64,000 bases of DNA, taken from positions 1 to 64,000 of the forward strand of contig DXLU01000029.1 in the NCBI GenBank assembly GCA_019414565.1, in the 5' to 3' direction. This document shows positions 43,789-52,918 of the stretch, piece by piece. Under the pieces are notes generated by a model. That model did not search any database and was not told where the DNA came from. It worked only from the letters and a program-made list of their open reading frames with translations. This DNA comes from Collinsella sp. (GTDB lineage Bacteria; Actinomycetota; Coriobacteriia; Coriobacteriales; Coriobacteriaceae). Both the position numbers and the translations under genes were made by a program. Positions within the stretch are counted from its first letter, which is position 1, and every line of letters starts with the position of its first letter.

Positions 43789-46233
43789 GTGAACGCCTTT
43801 GACCGCTACGCCCCGTTTATCCAAGACTTCATCTACTCCCACGATTGGGAGAGCTTGCGCTCTATCCAGGTTGCGGCAGCAGATGCCATCTTTAACACGC
43901 AGGACAATGTGCTCCTGACGGCATCAACGGCTTCCGGCAAAACCGAGGCAGCCTTCTTTCCCATCCTGACCGAGTTTTGGGAGAACCCGCCCGCAAGCGT
44001 GGGCGCTCTCTACATTGGCCCCCTCAAGGCGCTCATCAACGACCAATTCGTCCGCCTCAACGACCTGTGCGAAGAAGCCGATATCCCCGTCTGGCACTGG
44101 CATGGCGATGTCTCGCAATCGCACAAGGCTAGGCTCATCAAAAAGCCGAGCGGCATCTTGCAGATTACGCCCGAATCGCTCGAGGCGCTCCTGATCCATA
44201 AGCACATGGCGATCCCGCGCATGTTTTGCGACCTGCGCTATGTGGTCATCGACGAGGTCCACTCGCTCATGCGTAGCGACCGTGGCGGACAGACGCTCTG
44301 CCTTATCGAGCGACTCTCGCGCATGGCCGGCGTGCAGCCCCGCCGCATTGGCCTTTCAGCCACCATCGGCGACCCCGAGCGCACGGGCGCCTTTCTCTCG
44401 CAGGGAACGGGACGCGGTTGCATCATCCCCCGTTTTGAGGAACCGCGTCGCGTGTGGCGCATCTCCATGGAGCACTTCTACAACTCGGGTCCCCAGGCAC
44501 AGCAGCGAGGATTCGAGAGTGCGGGTCCTCAAGAGGCCGAAGTGCTTGCGTGCGAGCGTATTGAGACGGCGGCGCCCGCGGCGCTGCCCGCATCCGGACA
44601 AGACATGCGCCACAGCGGACAGCTTACACAGGAGGAACGCCGTCAACGTCGCGAGCAGGCGCGGGGCAAGACCGCTCCCAAAGACCGTCGCACTTCCTCG
44701 GCCCCCGAGGGCGAAGTCGACATCCCACGAGCGACCGAACAGGGACTGCTCAACCCCAACGACACCGCGCCCGACAACGCCGACCCCGGCATGGGCTACA
44801 TCTTTGAACACACCCGCGGACGCAAGTGCCTGGTCTTTGCCAACTCGCGCGAGGAGGCAGAGGCCGTGTGCTCCATGCTGCGCAGCTACTGCGAGAGCCG
44901 GCACGAGCCCGACCGTTTCCTCATCCACCATGGCAATCTTTCGGCATCGCTGCGCGAGACGGCCGAGGAACTCATGCGCGATGAGGAGCAGGCGCAGACA
45001 ACCGTCACCACCTCTACGCTGGAACTCGGCATCGATATCGGCCGTCTGGAGCGTGCCTTCCAGATCGATGCGCCGTTTACCGTCAGCTCCTTTTTGCAGC
45101 GAATGGGCCGCACGGGGCGCCGCGATCTTCCGCCCGAGATGTGGTTCGTCATGCGCGAGGAAGAGCCCGAGCCGCGCACGATGATGCCCGAGACCATTCC
45201 GTGGAAGCTCCTGCAGGGCATTGCGCTCGTACAACTCTATCGCGAGGAAAAGTGGGTCGAGCCGCCCGAGCTCGATCGACTCCCCTACAGCCTGCTCTAC
45301 CACCAGACTATGTCGACGCTTGCCAGCACCGGCGAACTCACGCCGGCAGAGCTTGCCCGGCGCGTGCTCACACTCAGCTATTTCCATCGCATCTCGGCCG
45401 ATGACTATCGCGTGTTGCTGCGTCACCTCATTACCATCGACCATATCCAAGTCACCGAGGGTGGCGGGCTCATTGTGGGTCTCGCGGGCGAGCGCATCAT
45501 TAACAACTTTAAGTTCTACGCCGTGTTCCAGGAAAACGAGGAGTTCACCGTTCGCAGCGAGTCGGCCGAGTTGGGCACGATCGTCAATCCGCCACCGCCC
45601 GGTGAGCGCATCGCCATCGCCGGACACTGCTGGATTGTCGAGGAAGTGGACTGGAAGCGTCATACCGTCTTTGCCACGCAGGTCAAGGGCCGGGTGCCGG
45701 CCTACTTTGGCGACTGCCCCGGTGACATCAATACACACGTACTCGAGCGCATGCGCAAGGCGCTCAACGAGCACGCGACATATCCGTACCTTATGGGCAA
45801 CGCGAGAGCCCGCTTGGCGCAGGCTCGTCATACGGCCGATATTTCGGGTGCGGGAACTAAGCCGCTCATCAACCTGGGCGGCGATACCTGGGCACTTTTC
45901 CCCTGGCTGGGCAGCTACGCCTTTTTGGCGCTCGAGCGCATGCTCAAGATTAAGTGTGCCGCGGAACTGGGCCTTCGCGGACTTGACCCGTCACGCCCGT
46001 ACTTTATGCAGTTTAAGATGAAGGCCGACGAGGAGACGTTCTTTGAGGTGCTCGCCGCCGAGGCCGAGAAGGACTTCGATCCCATCGAGCTCGTCTATCC
46101 CGGCGAGGTTCCCTACTTTGATCGTTACGATGAGTTCGTTCCCGAAGAGCTCGTGCGCAAGGGCTTTGCCGAAGGCGTGCTCGACATCGAAGACATGAAG
46201 CAGCGCGTTCTCGGCTGGCGCGACCACGCCTAA
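43789..46233 (+). CDS. Lhr-like DEAD/DEAH helicase (BrxHI-like)
   Basis: The 814-residue superfamily-2 helicase has TASTASGKT (Walker A, 44-52), VVIDEVH (motif II, 152-158), LSAT (motif III, 189-192), TSTLELGIDIGRLER (motif V) and RMGRTGRR (motif VI). A basic insert of about 80 residues around 265-345 separates the two RecA lobes. The C-terminal half matches Lhr-type helicases and the BrxHI helicase that accompanies BrxD. The GTG at 43789 follows AAGGAGG; an extension to 43696 is not supported. With the TerB protein and BrxD-like ATPase it forms a three-gene module, most simply a DNA-targeting defence system. Confidence 0.85.
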   Translation: MNAFDRYAPFIQDFIYSHDWESLRSIQVAAADAIFNTQDNVLLTASTASGKTEAAFFPILTEFWENPPASVGALYIGPLKALINDQFVRLNDLCEEADIPVWHWHGDVSQSHKARLIKKPSGILQITPESLEALLIHKHMAIPRMFCDLRYVVIDEVHSLMRSDRGGQTLCLIERLSRMAGVQPRRIGLSATIGDPERTGAFLSQGTGRGCIIPRFEEPRRVWRISMEHFYNSGPQAQQRGFESAGPQEAEVLACERIETAAPAALPASGQDMRHSGQLTQEERRQRREQARGKTAPKDRRTSSAPEGEVDIPRATEQGLLNPNDTAPDNADPGMGYIFEHTRGRKCLVFANSREEAEAVCSMLRSYCESRHEPDRFLIHHGNLSASLRETAEELMRDEEQAQTTVTTSTLELGIDIGRLERAFQIDAPFTVSSFLQRMGRTGRRDLPPEMWFVMREEEPEPRTMMPETIPWKLLQGIALVQLYREEKWVEPPELDRLPYSLLYHQTMSTLASTGELTPAELARRVLTLSYFHRISADDYRVLLRHLITIDHIQVTEGGGLIVGLAGERIINNFKFYAVFQENEEFTVRSESAELGTIVNPPPPGERIAIAGHCWIVEEVDWKRHTVFATQVKGRVPAYFGDCPGDINTHVLERMRKALNEHATYPYLMGNARARLAQARHTADISGAGTKPLINLGGDTWALFPWLGSYAFLALERMLKIKCAAELGLRGLDPSRPYFMQFKMKADEETFFEVLAAEAEKDFDPIELVYPGEVPYFDRYDEFVPEELVRKGFAEGVLDIEDMKQRVLGWRDHA

Positions 46234-46259
46234 GACCAGTCTTTTTGGGACGGGGAGAC

Positions 46260-47138
46260 TTATTTGTCGTGAAGGACGGCGCCGAGGAAGTCGACGTCAA
46301 AAGGCACGGCTTCGGCAAAGGTGTAGTCGCCGTCGCTGGCGATGAGCAGGTAGTTTTCCTCGCCGCCGAACTCCGTATCGCCACATGGGATTACCCAGGC
46401 GTGGTCGAATACCTCGAGTGCCGTGGCAGCGCAATCACGCAGGAACGTCACATCGCTCCCCTCGTTCGTGCTCACGATATTGGCCACGTAGATACCCCCG
46501 GGGTTCAGGCCGCCTCGCACTAGACGCAGCGCCTCAACGCTCGCCAGCTCGCGCACAGGCTCGGCACCGCCAAAGCAGTCGCTCACAACGACGTCGTAGC
46601 GACGATGCCCCACGCTCGTAATGCCCAGGTACGAACGCGCCTCGGCGGTAATCACCCGCAGGCGATCGCCCGCCGTACGCTCTAGCTCGTCCAGGTAGAA
46701 CCAGCGACGCGCCAGACGCGTAATCTCTGAGTCATACTCGATGACGTCCATGCGCAAACCCTCGTGCGACATCAGAGCGAACTTAGGATAGGCAAACCCG
46801 CCGCCGCCCAGCATGAGCATACGGTCGATACCATGCCCGTAAGCATCACGCATTGCGTCCTCGGCCTCAAACACATCGTCAAATGCGCGATAGTACGCAA
46901 AGACTGGCTCCGCCCAACGATCGCCAACATAGCTCGCGCTTTGGTAGACGCCGCCCTGTACGAGCACACGGACCTCGTCACCGCTCTCGTCGTGCACACG
47001 CTTCACACGTGCCAACCCGTTGCGGGTACGTGCGACCTGCAAACAGGCAGCACGAACAGCGACGGCGGCCGCACCAAGCGCCGCGGCTCCCAGGACAACG
47101 CCGGCAACGACGCCGGCAGAAACACTTGGCTTGTTCAT
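46260..47138 (-). CDS. Spermidine synthase-like methyltransferase-fold protein
   Basis: The 292-residue protein has an N-terminal hydrophobic segment (about residues 8-30), then a Rossmann domain of the spermidine synthase family: LMLGGGGFAYPKFAL (cofactor loop), VIEYDSEI (acidic residue for the ribose), and DVVVSDCFGG. Polyamine-synthase substrate residues are not clearly conserved, and many membrane-linked relatives have unknown roles, so activity is uncertain. Its ATG follows the elp3 stop directly, with AAGGAGC inside elp3, so the two are co-transcribed. Confidence 0.82.
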   Translation of the reverse strand: MNKPSVSAGVVAGVVLGAAALGAAAVAVRAACLQVARTRNGLARVKRVHDESGDEVRVLVQGGVYQSASYVGDRWAEPVFAYYRAFDDVFEAEDAMRDAYGHGIDRMLMLGGGGFAYPKFALMSHEGLRMDVIEYDSEITRLARRWFYLDELERTAGDRLRVITAEARSYLGITSVGHRRYDVVVSDCFGGAEPVRELASVEALRLVRGGLNPGGIYVANIVSTNEGSDVTFLRDCAATALEVFDHAWVIPCGDTEFGGEENYLLIASDGDYTFAEAVPFDVDFLGAVLHDK

Positions 47139-49046
47139 CTAGAGCTCCTTCTGCAGATAGAGTCCATGGTCATAAAACCCAAGATGGCGATAGTACTCGC
47201 GCGTACCGATCGCGCTGATCACGTTGATGTGCGTATAACCGGCATCCCGAGCTATCTGGCACGCACGCTCCACGAGCAAACGTCCCAATCCATGGTGCTG
47301 CGCCGCCTGACCCTGATCGCCCACGCGCGCCGCCATGCCGTACACGTGCACCTCGCGAATCATCGCCTCGTCCGGCGTCGTCGGCAGCTCGTCCACATGC
47401 GCGGCAACAAAAGCGCGATCGGGCAGCGACAACCGCAAAAAGCCCGCGATCTTGCCCTGCGGCGTCACCCACTGCAAAAAGCGCTCGTGCGTCACCGGCG
47501 TCTCGTACGCCACTTCCTCGTCAAGGGTCAACTCGTCCAGGTCGGCACCCGCCGTGCTGATCTCGCGATAGCGGATCTCGCGCACCGTCGCACCGTCACC
47601 CCGAGCAGCCAGGCGGTTTTCGACGAGCTGACGCAGGTTAGGCTTCTTGTTGCCCACCATGATGTCATCGGAACTAAAGTCGCGGATCATACGACTGATA
47701 CGGCAGAACGCCGGCGTCACCACGATGTCGTCGGCTAGCACATCAAGCAGTTCTTCCTCGGTATAGGGGCGCCACTCGCCGCGCTCGTAGCAGCCCACCA
47801 GACGCGAGCCCTCGATGAGCGCACACGGGTAAACCTTGACCTCGTCGGGCATAAAGGCCCCCTCGGTCATAAAGCGCTCGTAGTCGCGCTTGTCCCCCTC
47901 GGGTGTGGCGCCCAGCAAGTTGAGCATAAAATGCGCATGGATCTTAAAGCCAAACAGGCGCGCAAGCGAAAACGCCCGCTCAATCTGCGCCACCGAAATG
48001 CGACGCTCGTTGACATCGAGTAGATGCTGGTCAAGGCTTTGGATGCCCATCTGTATCTTGGTGCAGCCCAGGCGGCGGATGAGCATGAGGGCCTGCGGCG
48101 TTACAGCATCGGGGCGCGTCTCGATAACGAGCCCCACCACGCGATGCTTCGCCGTCTCGTTGATGCGCTGCTGGCGCTCGAGCTCCTCCATCGTTGCCGT
48201 CTGCCACTCGGTGACCTCGCCCCACGGCGTACCGGGGCCGTACAGACGACGCACCGCGCGGTTATAGCCGCCCACGGCAGCATCCACACGCTCCTGCTCG
48301 TCGGCAACGCCGGCAGCGAGCTTGGCCTCGTCTGTCGCAATGCCGGCAGCCCGATAGCACTCGCGGAGCTCTGTTACCACCGGCGGCAGGGCATCGGCGG
48401 GAGCGTCATCGAGCAGGCGCCCCGCCTCGGCACGGCTGATGCCCGGACGCGCCAACATGGGGTTTGCCGCCACGCCGGCGACGGCATCGTCATTGAGCGC
48501 ACGGAAAAGCTCGGACATAAACCACGTCTGATACCCTTGCGGATAGTCGCTCCAGGTGCCACCGAGCACGATAAGCTCGATCTTGTCGGTCGCATGCCCC
48601 ATCTGCGAAAGTGCGGTCAGGCGAGCGCTCACCTGCAAATACGGGTCAAAGCAGTTTTGCTCCGCACGGGCGCATGCCGGCTCGGCATGCAGATAGCTTT
48701 TGGGCATGCGCAGATCGTTGGGGCAAAACAGGCAATCGCCCGAACAGGGCCACGGCTTGGTGATGACGGTAATGGTCGCCACGCCCGAAGCCGTGCGGCG
48801 CGGCTTCATGCGCAGCACCTGCAGCAGCTGACGCTCCAGCTCGGCATCGACATTCCATCCAGCCCAACGAGCCGGCTTCTCACGTTTAACCCGCTGGTAG
48901 AACGGCAGCAGACGGCGCTTGGCCAGATCTCGTTTGTCGGCACCCTCACGGCGCGCCTCGGCATGTATCAGTTTGACGAGCGCCTTGTCGTCCACGGTCT
49001 CACCGCGACGCAGAGCCTCGAGTATGTTCAAAATAATCTGTTCCAT
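47139..49046 (-). CDS. elp3: Elp3-family radical SAM/acetyltransferase
   Basis: The 635-residue protein joins a radical-SAM domain and a GNAT acetyltransferase, as in Elp3, which modifies uridine-34 of tRNA. The cluster motif CSGDCLFC lies at residues 101-108, followed by GGTWSDYPQGYQTWFM and KIQMGIQSLDQHLLDVNERR. The C-terminal GNAT part contains QHHGLGRLLVERACQIARDAG (acetyl-CoA site) and SAIGTREYYRHLGF. Elp3 is universal in eukaryotes and archaea but patchy in bacteria. GGGGGC precedes the ATG. It is likely co-transcribed with the gene that follows. Confidence 0.93.
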   Translation of the reverse strand: MEQIILNILEALRRGETVDDKALVKLIHAEARREGADKRDLAKRRLLPFYQRVKREKPARWAGWNVDAELERQLLQVLRMKPRRTASGVATITVITKPWPCSGDCLFCPNDLRMPKSYLHAEPACARAEQNCFDPYLQVSARLTALSQMGHATDKIELIVLGGTWSDYPQGYQTWFMSELFRALNDDAVAGVAANPMLARPGISRAEAGRLLDDAPADALPPVVTELRECYRAAGIATDEAKLAAGVADEQERVDAAVGGYNRAVRRLYGPGTPWGEVTEWQTATMEELERQQRINETAKHRVVGLVIETRPDAVTPQALMLIRRLGCTKIQMGIQSLDQHLLDVNERRISVAQIERAFSLARLFGFKIHAHFMLNLLGATPEGDKRDYERFMTEGAFMPDEVKVYPCALIEGSRLVGCYERGEWRPYTEEELLDVLADDIVVTPAFCRISRMIRDFSSDDIMVGNKKPNLRQLVENRLAARGDGATVREIRYREISTAGADLDELTLDEEVAYETPVTHERFLQWVTPQGKIAGFLRLSLPDRAFVAAHVDELPTTPDEAMIREVHVYGMAARVGDQGQAAQHHGLGRLLVERACQIARDAGYTHINVISAIGTREYYRHLGFYDHGLYLQKEL

Positions 49047-49066
49047 GCCCCCATTGTAAAGGCAAA

Positions 49067-49096
49067 GGCGCCGGAGCCAGTCACGGCCCCGGCGCC
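49067..49096 (-). terminator. Terminator of the HTH-DUF4097 operon
   Basis: GGCGCCGG-a-GCC (49067-49078) pairs with GGC-c-CCGGCGCC (49085-49096), a 12-bp stem with one mismatch. On the minus strand it is followed by TTTGCCTTT. It lies between the DUF4097 gene and elp3. Confidence 0.75.
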
Positions 49097-49143
49097 TCCA
49101 TCAAAGAGCATGCCTATATGCACCGATCTCCGAAAACCGCATG

Positions 49144-50043
49144 TCACACCGATTCGAACGACATGTCGCCCGAACCGACCTTAAAACGATACGTTGCAGA
49201 CTTGTCACCGTTGTCGAATTCAGCATTCAATATGGTCTCGCCATCGTAGCCAAGCGGAAGGAAATCGCTCTCAAAGTCACCGCTGCCCACGGTGAGGCTC
49301 GCCTTAAAGCCCGTAGAGTTCGGAACCGATATCTCCACATCGCCCGAGCCCACGCTTACGTCCATCGACTTCGCGGGGGCCTGGTAGAGCTCGAACGCCA
49401 CATCGCCCGAACCGACCTCGGCATCCAAGGTGTCGGTTACGGTGCCCGCAAACTCAACGTCTCCCGAGTCCAACGTCAATTCGAAGTCGTGACATGCAAT
49501 GTCCGCGACCGTCAGTTCTCCCGACCCCACCCTCGCCGTAATGCCGACCAGGTTATCCGCAACATCCCGCGGCAGCTCGATGGTGACCGAACGATCGATA
49601 GCGCGCTCGTCATCGCAGTCGAACTGGCTAATCGTGAGTGTAGAACCCTTGACCTCGGCCAGATTCTGAGTGGCAGCATCGTAGGTAGCTACCCCCTTTG
49701 CAACACGACCGCTCTCGATGACACGCACCTGCCCGCCGGAAACGCACTTGATCTCAACCTCACCCGATGTCACATCCAGGTCAAGGGACTGGAATGAGTC
49801 GGCATCAAACGTTTCGCTCGAAAGCTGCCGAGACTGAGCGGAATAGTTACCGCCATCCAAAGAATCGTCCCCGTCAACCACATCGTCCATACCGGACAAA
49901 CCGGATGCAATATCGCCGAGATCCCACGGGCCATCAAAATGAAACAATATCCGCGAAGTGCCAAAGATAAGCCCGATGATGAGCACGAACGCTCCGATAC
50001 CGACGCCCAGGCGGACCTTGGACTCATGCGAGAGCTTCATCAT
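49144..50043 (-). CDS. DUF4097 beta-repeat membrane protein
   Basis: The 299-residue protein has one membrane segment at about residues 11-31, then an exported domain made of beta-helix-like repeats. The motif VGSGDVE or a variant occurs near residues 92, 173, 192, 211, 232, 253 and 290, the hallmark of DUF4097 proteins. These are often coupled with HTH regulators or LiaF-like envelope-stress systems. It overlaps the HTH gene by four bases (ATGA). A role in envelope sensing is inferred from context only. Confidence 0.87.
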   Translation of the reverse strand: MMKLSHESKVRLGVGIGAFVLIIGLIFGTSRILFHFDGPWDLGDIASGLSGMDDVVDGDDSLDGGNYSAQSRQLSSETFDADSFQSLDLDVTSGEVEIKCVSGGQVRVIESGRVAKGVATYDAATQNLAEVKGSTLTISQFDCDDERAIDRSVTIELPRDVADNLVGITARVGSGELTVADIACHDFELTLDSGDVEFAGTVTDTLDAEVGSGDVAFELYQAPAKSMDVSVGSGDVEISVPNSTGFKASLTVGSGDFESDFLPLGYDGETILNAEFDNGDKSATYRFKVGSGDMSFESV

Positions 50044-50753
50044 TCATCACCTTCTTTGGCGCTCGGCTCAGCGGCGGTCGAGGAAGCCACGTCAGTATCA
50101 ACCGCAGCGGAAACATCCTGAGCCTTAGCCGCCTCCGGCGCCGGACCAACCTGAATATCCCCGCGTGCCCAATCGCCATCGAGCGCACGCGCCACCCAGT
50201 GATAGATGGGGATTGTAAAGAAGATCAGCGCGGCAAAGGAGCCACCAAACAGGAACATCAGCAAAAAGAACAGCAGCCAGCACACGGCCCAATACGGAAA
50301 CGACTGGAACGGACCTTTCACCGGAGTCGAGCCAGCTGCGCCGCCACTCGTCACCTGCGCCGTAGCGGCATTGGCGGCCTGCGCGCTCCAGCTTGCCGCT
50401 TGCGCCGCCTTGGCGGCGGCATCACTCGCCTGTGTTGCCGCCTCGGTAGCACGTGCCGCTGCCTCATGGGTACGGGCGCGCTCCGCTGCCTCGGCCTCGC
50501 GCTGACGGGCGCGGTCCTCGTTCTCAAACTCGATATCGTCCTCGATCTCATCGCTCGGATTAAGGAGCTCGTCCAAACTCACGCCATAGAGTTTTGCGAG
50601 CGAGATCAGGTTCTCGGTATCGGGCGAGCTCTCCGCACGCTCCCATTTACTGACCGCCTGGCGCGACAGCCCCAGCTTTCGCGCCAGCCCTTCTTGGCTA
50701 AAACCCTTGCTGCGACGAAGGTCGGCGAGCCGCTGCGCAGTTTCTACATTCAT
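50040..50753 (-). CDS. Membrane-anchored XRE-family HTH regulator
   Basis: The 237-residue protein starts with an XRE/Cro DNA-binding domain (residues 3-64; recognition helix in LSRQAVSKWERAESSPD). An Ala/Glu-rich coiled linker follows (80-135), then one or two membrane segments at 154-187, then an Ala/Asp-rich tail. A DNA-binding domain tethered to the membrane beside DUF4097 suggests a signal relay from envelope to promoter. GGAGG precedes the ATG at 50753; a longer frame to 51002 crosses the divergent promoter and is rejected. Confidence 0.88.
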   Translation of the reverse strand: MNVETAQRLADLRRSKGFSQEGLARKLGLSRQAVSKWERAESSPDTENLISLAKLYGVSLDELLNPSDEIEDDIEFENEDRARQREAEAAERARTHEAAARATEAATQASDAAAKAAQAASWSAQAANAATAQVTSGGAAGSTPVKGPFQSFPYWAVCWLLFFLLMFLFGGSFAALIFFTIPIYHWVARALDGDWARGDIQVGPAPEAAKAQDVSAAVDTDVASSTAAEPSAKEGDE

Positions 50754-50871
50754 GGTTCCTCCTATGCGATGCCAGCCGTGCCGCCGGACCGTTTTTGTTC
50801 TTAAGGCGCCTTGCACAGTTAAAAATCTATCCGCCACCGCCAAAAGCATGCCACCTATTCTAGTGAGATTT

Positions 50872-50900
50872 TTGACAACCGGCGGTTGCGGGCATATATG
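50872..50900 (+). promoter_or_regulatory. Strong sigma-70-type promoter for the methyltransferase gene
   Basis: TTGACA (50872-50877) and TATATG (50895-50900) are 17 bases apart, a near-consensus promoter. The predicted transcript starts near 50907 with a leader of about 115 bases. Confidence 0.75.
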
Positions 50901-50941
50901 AGCTGCGGAAATGTGTCCAAACAAAGCAATGACCCGCAGCT
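50901..50941 (+). other. Leader inverted repeat
   Basis: AGCTGCGG (50901-50908) and CCGCAGCT (50934-50941) are perfectly complementary with a 25-base loop, right at the predicted transcript start. It may be an operator or a 5' RNA hairpin. Confidence 0.45.
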
Positions 50942-51020
50942 CGGTTGTCCCCGTTGCGGCGTTAACGGTAGTATGGTCGTACTGTTTATTCCGCACCGCC
51001 AACGGAGGGAGTTCCGCGCC

Positions 51021-51893
51021 GTGAACCGCGATTTCGCCTCATCGCTCATTCAGCTCAACAATACGTTCTATCGCGAGCACTCCGCCTCCTTCTCCGATAC
51101 GCGCCAGGCACCGTGGCCCGGCTGGGTACGCACCATGGACATAGCGCTCGAGCAGCTCGACGTCGCCACGATCGAGCATCCCGTCCGCGTCTTCGATCTT
51201 GCCTGCGGCAACATGCGATTCGAGAACTTTGCCGCCGGCGGCGCACTTGCCGCCAAGGGCGTCGACGGCGCAAACCCCTCGGCAGATGCCAGTTGCCCGT
51301 TTGAGTTCTATGGTGTTGACTCGTGTCAGGATTTGGCTATCGATGCGCACGGTCACGCCCTGCGCATTCCCAACCTGCACTTCCAGGAACTCGACGTACT
51401 CGATGCCCTCATGAAGCTCAACCCCGCCGAGACACCCGACGTGCTTTTCGACGCCCCGCTCGCCGACATCTCGGTCTGCTTTGGCTTTATGCACCACGTG
51501 CCGTCATGCGAGTACCGCGTACGCGTGCTCGACGCCCTGGTGCGCCAGACGCGCCCAGGCGGCATCATCGCCATCAGCTTTTGGGAGTTTATGAACGACG
51601 AGCGCATGGCGCGCAAGGCCGTTCGCGCCGAAGCCCGCGCCGAGCTCACCCCGCCGTTTGAAAGTTACGATTCCGCGCAGTTTGAAGCCGGCGACCACCT
51701 CATTGGCTGGCAAAACGACCGCCACGCCTACCGCTATTGCCATCACTTTGACGATCAGCAGATCACCGACCTGGTGCGCGGCGTGCGCACATTCTACAAG
51801 AGCGGCGAGGTCCCCGTGCGCGAGCTTGAGCGCTTCCATGCCGACGGTCGCAGCGGCGAGCTCAACCGTTACGTGATTCTCAAGCGCCTGTAG
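51021..51893 (+). CDS. Class I SAM-dependent methyltransferase
   Basis: The 290-residue protein has a SAM-binding fold: VFDLACGNMRFE (motif I, about residues 58-69), a variable insert, EFYGVDSCQDLA (motif II acidic residue), and ISVCFGFMHHVPS (motif IV region). Substrate unknown. The GTG at 51021 is chosen because GGAGGGAG lies upstream and the frame before it runs into the promoter. It lies just before trmB, 118 bases away, and the two might be co-transcribed. Confidence 0.8.
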   Translation: MNRDFASSLIQLNNTFYREHSASFSDTRQAPWPGWVRTMDIALEQLDVATIEHPVRVFDLACGNMRFENFAAGGALAAKGVDGANPSADASCPFEFYGVDSCQDLAIDAHGHALRIPNLHFQELDVLDALMKLNPAETPDVLFDAPLADISVCFGFMHHVPSCEYRVRVLDALVRQTRPGGIIAISFWEFMNDERMARKAVRAEARAELTPPFESYDSAQFEAGDHLIGWQNDRHAYRYCHHFDDQQITDLVRGVRTFYKSGEVPVRELERFHADGRSGELNRYVILKRL

Positions 51894-52011
51894 GCATCGG
51901 CGACTTGCCGCCGAGCCGCACCGCAACTTTCGGGCAAGCTATGCCCCACCCTTTTCAACCCATTGATGGAACGTGCTGCCATGCGTTCCATACTCATGAT
52001 CAAGGAGCCTC

Positions 52012-52851
52012 ATGGGAGCCGTCCACGTTCGCACGCCTAAGAACTTTGTGCTCGAAGAGCGCCTGGAGCGCTACGCCGATGCCATCGAGACGAGCTCCGA
52101 GAGCTATACCGGACATTGGCGTGAAGCATGTACGCCGGCTGGTGGCAAGCCCTTCGCCCGCCTTCACCTGGATCTGGGCTGCGGCAAAGGCACCTATCTG
52201 GTTGAGCGAGCCCACTGCGAACCCGACACTCTCTTTATCGGCATGGACCAGGAGCCCATCTGCATTGCCTATGCCGCCCAGAAGATTTGCGAGCAGGAGC
52301 TGCCCAATGCGCTTGTGCTGCCCCGAGGCGCCGCATCGCTGCCGCGGCTGTTTGCCGCAGGCGAGCTCGACGCCATAACCATCAACTTTCCCACGCCGCA
52401 GCCCAAGGCCAAGTACGCCAAAAAACGACTCGTCCATGTCGACCATCTGATGCTCTACCGCCCGCTCTTTTCAGCCGGCGCCACCGTCACACTGCGAACC
52501 GACAGTAAGCCATTGCGCGACTACGCCCTGGGGCAGTTTGCCACGGCCGGCTACGACACGCTTTGGGTAAGCGACGACGTCCGCCGCGACCATCCCGAGC
52601 ATCCCGAGACCGAATACGAATGCCGCACGCGCGAGATGGGTGCCGTCGTCTATGGCATTTGCGCCACACCCGGCGCGCAGCCCAGCAATGAACAGCTCGC
52701 GGCGGGCCGCGCGCAGGAGCAAAGCCTTGCCTGCTACCTGCCCGAAAACCTCGATGAGCTCACCTATGTACCTCTGGGCATGGAAGAGGCCGTCGAGAAC
52801 TTTAGAAACCGCGCCCGTAAAGGCAAGAAGCGCCTGCCGCAAGAGTCCTAG
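52012..52851 (+). CDS. trmB: tRNA (guanine-N7)-methyltransferase-like protein
   Basis: The 279-residue protein resembles TrmB, which makes m7G46 in tRNA. It shows LHLDLGCGKGTYLVERA (SAM site), FIGMDQEPICIAYAAQK and ITINFPTPQPKAKYAKKRLV, the last corresponding to the family's FPDPWPKxRHxKRR. The replacement of DPW by TPQ and the extra C-terminal ~60 residues are unusual, so a diverged subfamily is possible. AAGGAGC precedes the ATG. Confidence 0.82.
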   Translation: MGAVHVRTPKNFVLEERLERYADAIETSSESYTGHWREACTPAGGKPFARLHLDLGCGKGTYLVERAHCEPDTLFIGMDQEPICIAYAAQKICEQELPNALVLPRGAASLPRLFAAGELDAITINFPTPQPKAKYAKKRLVHVDHLMLYRPLFSAGATVTLRTDSKPLRDYALGQFATAGYDTLWVSDDVRRDHPEHPETEYECRTREMGAVVYGICATPGAQPSNEQLAAGRAQEQSLACYLPENLDELTYVPLGMEEAVENFRNRARKGKKRLPQES

Positions 52852-52918
52852 GGGCTTCTGATGGTCGCGGCGTCGGCAAACAAGCGCAAATTGGCGCCAG
52901 CGAACGGCCCTCAAACCT

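Noticed and set aside
44356..45831. A 491-codon minus-strand frame across the Lhr-like helicase
   Set aside because: Antisense shadow; the plus strand has ribosome site, helicase motifs and operon context.
40624..46233. Calling the module a complete BREX system
   Set aside because: Only BrxD-like and BrxHI-like genes are present. The methylase PglX, PglZ and BrxC/PglY are not in the window, and a TerB-type protein takes their place.
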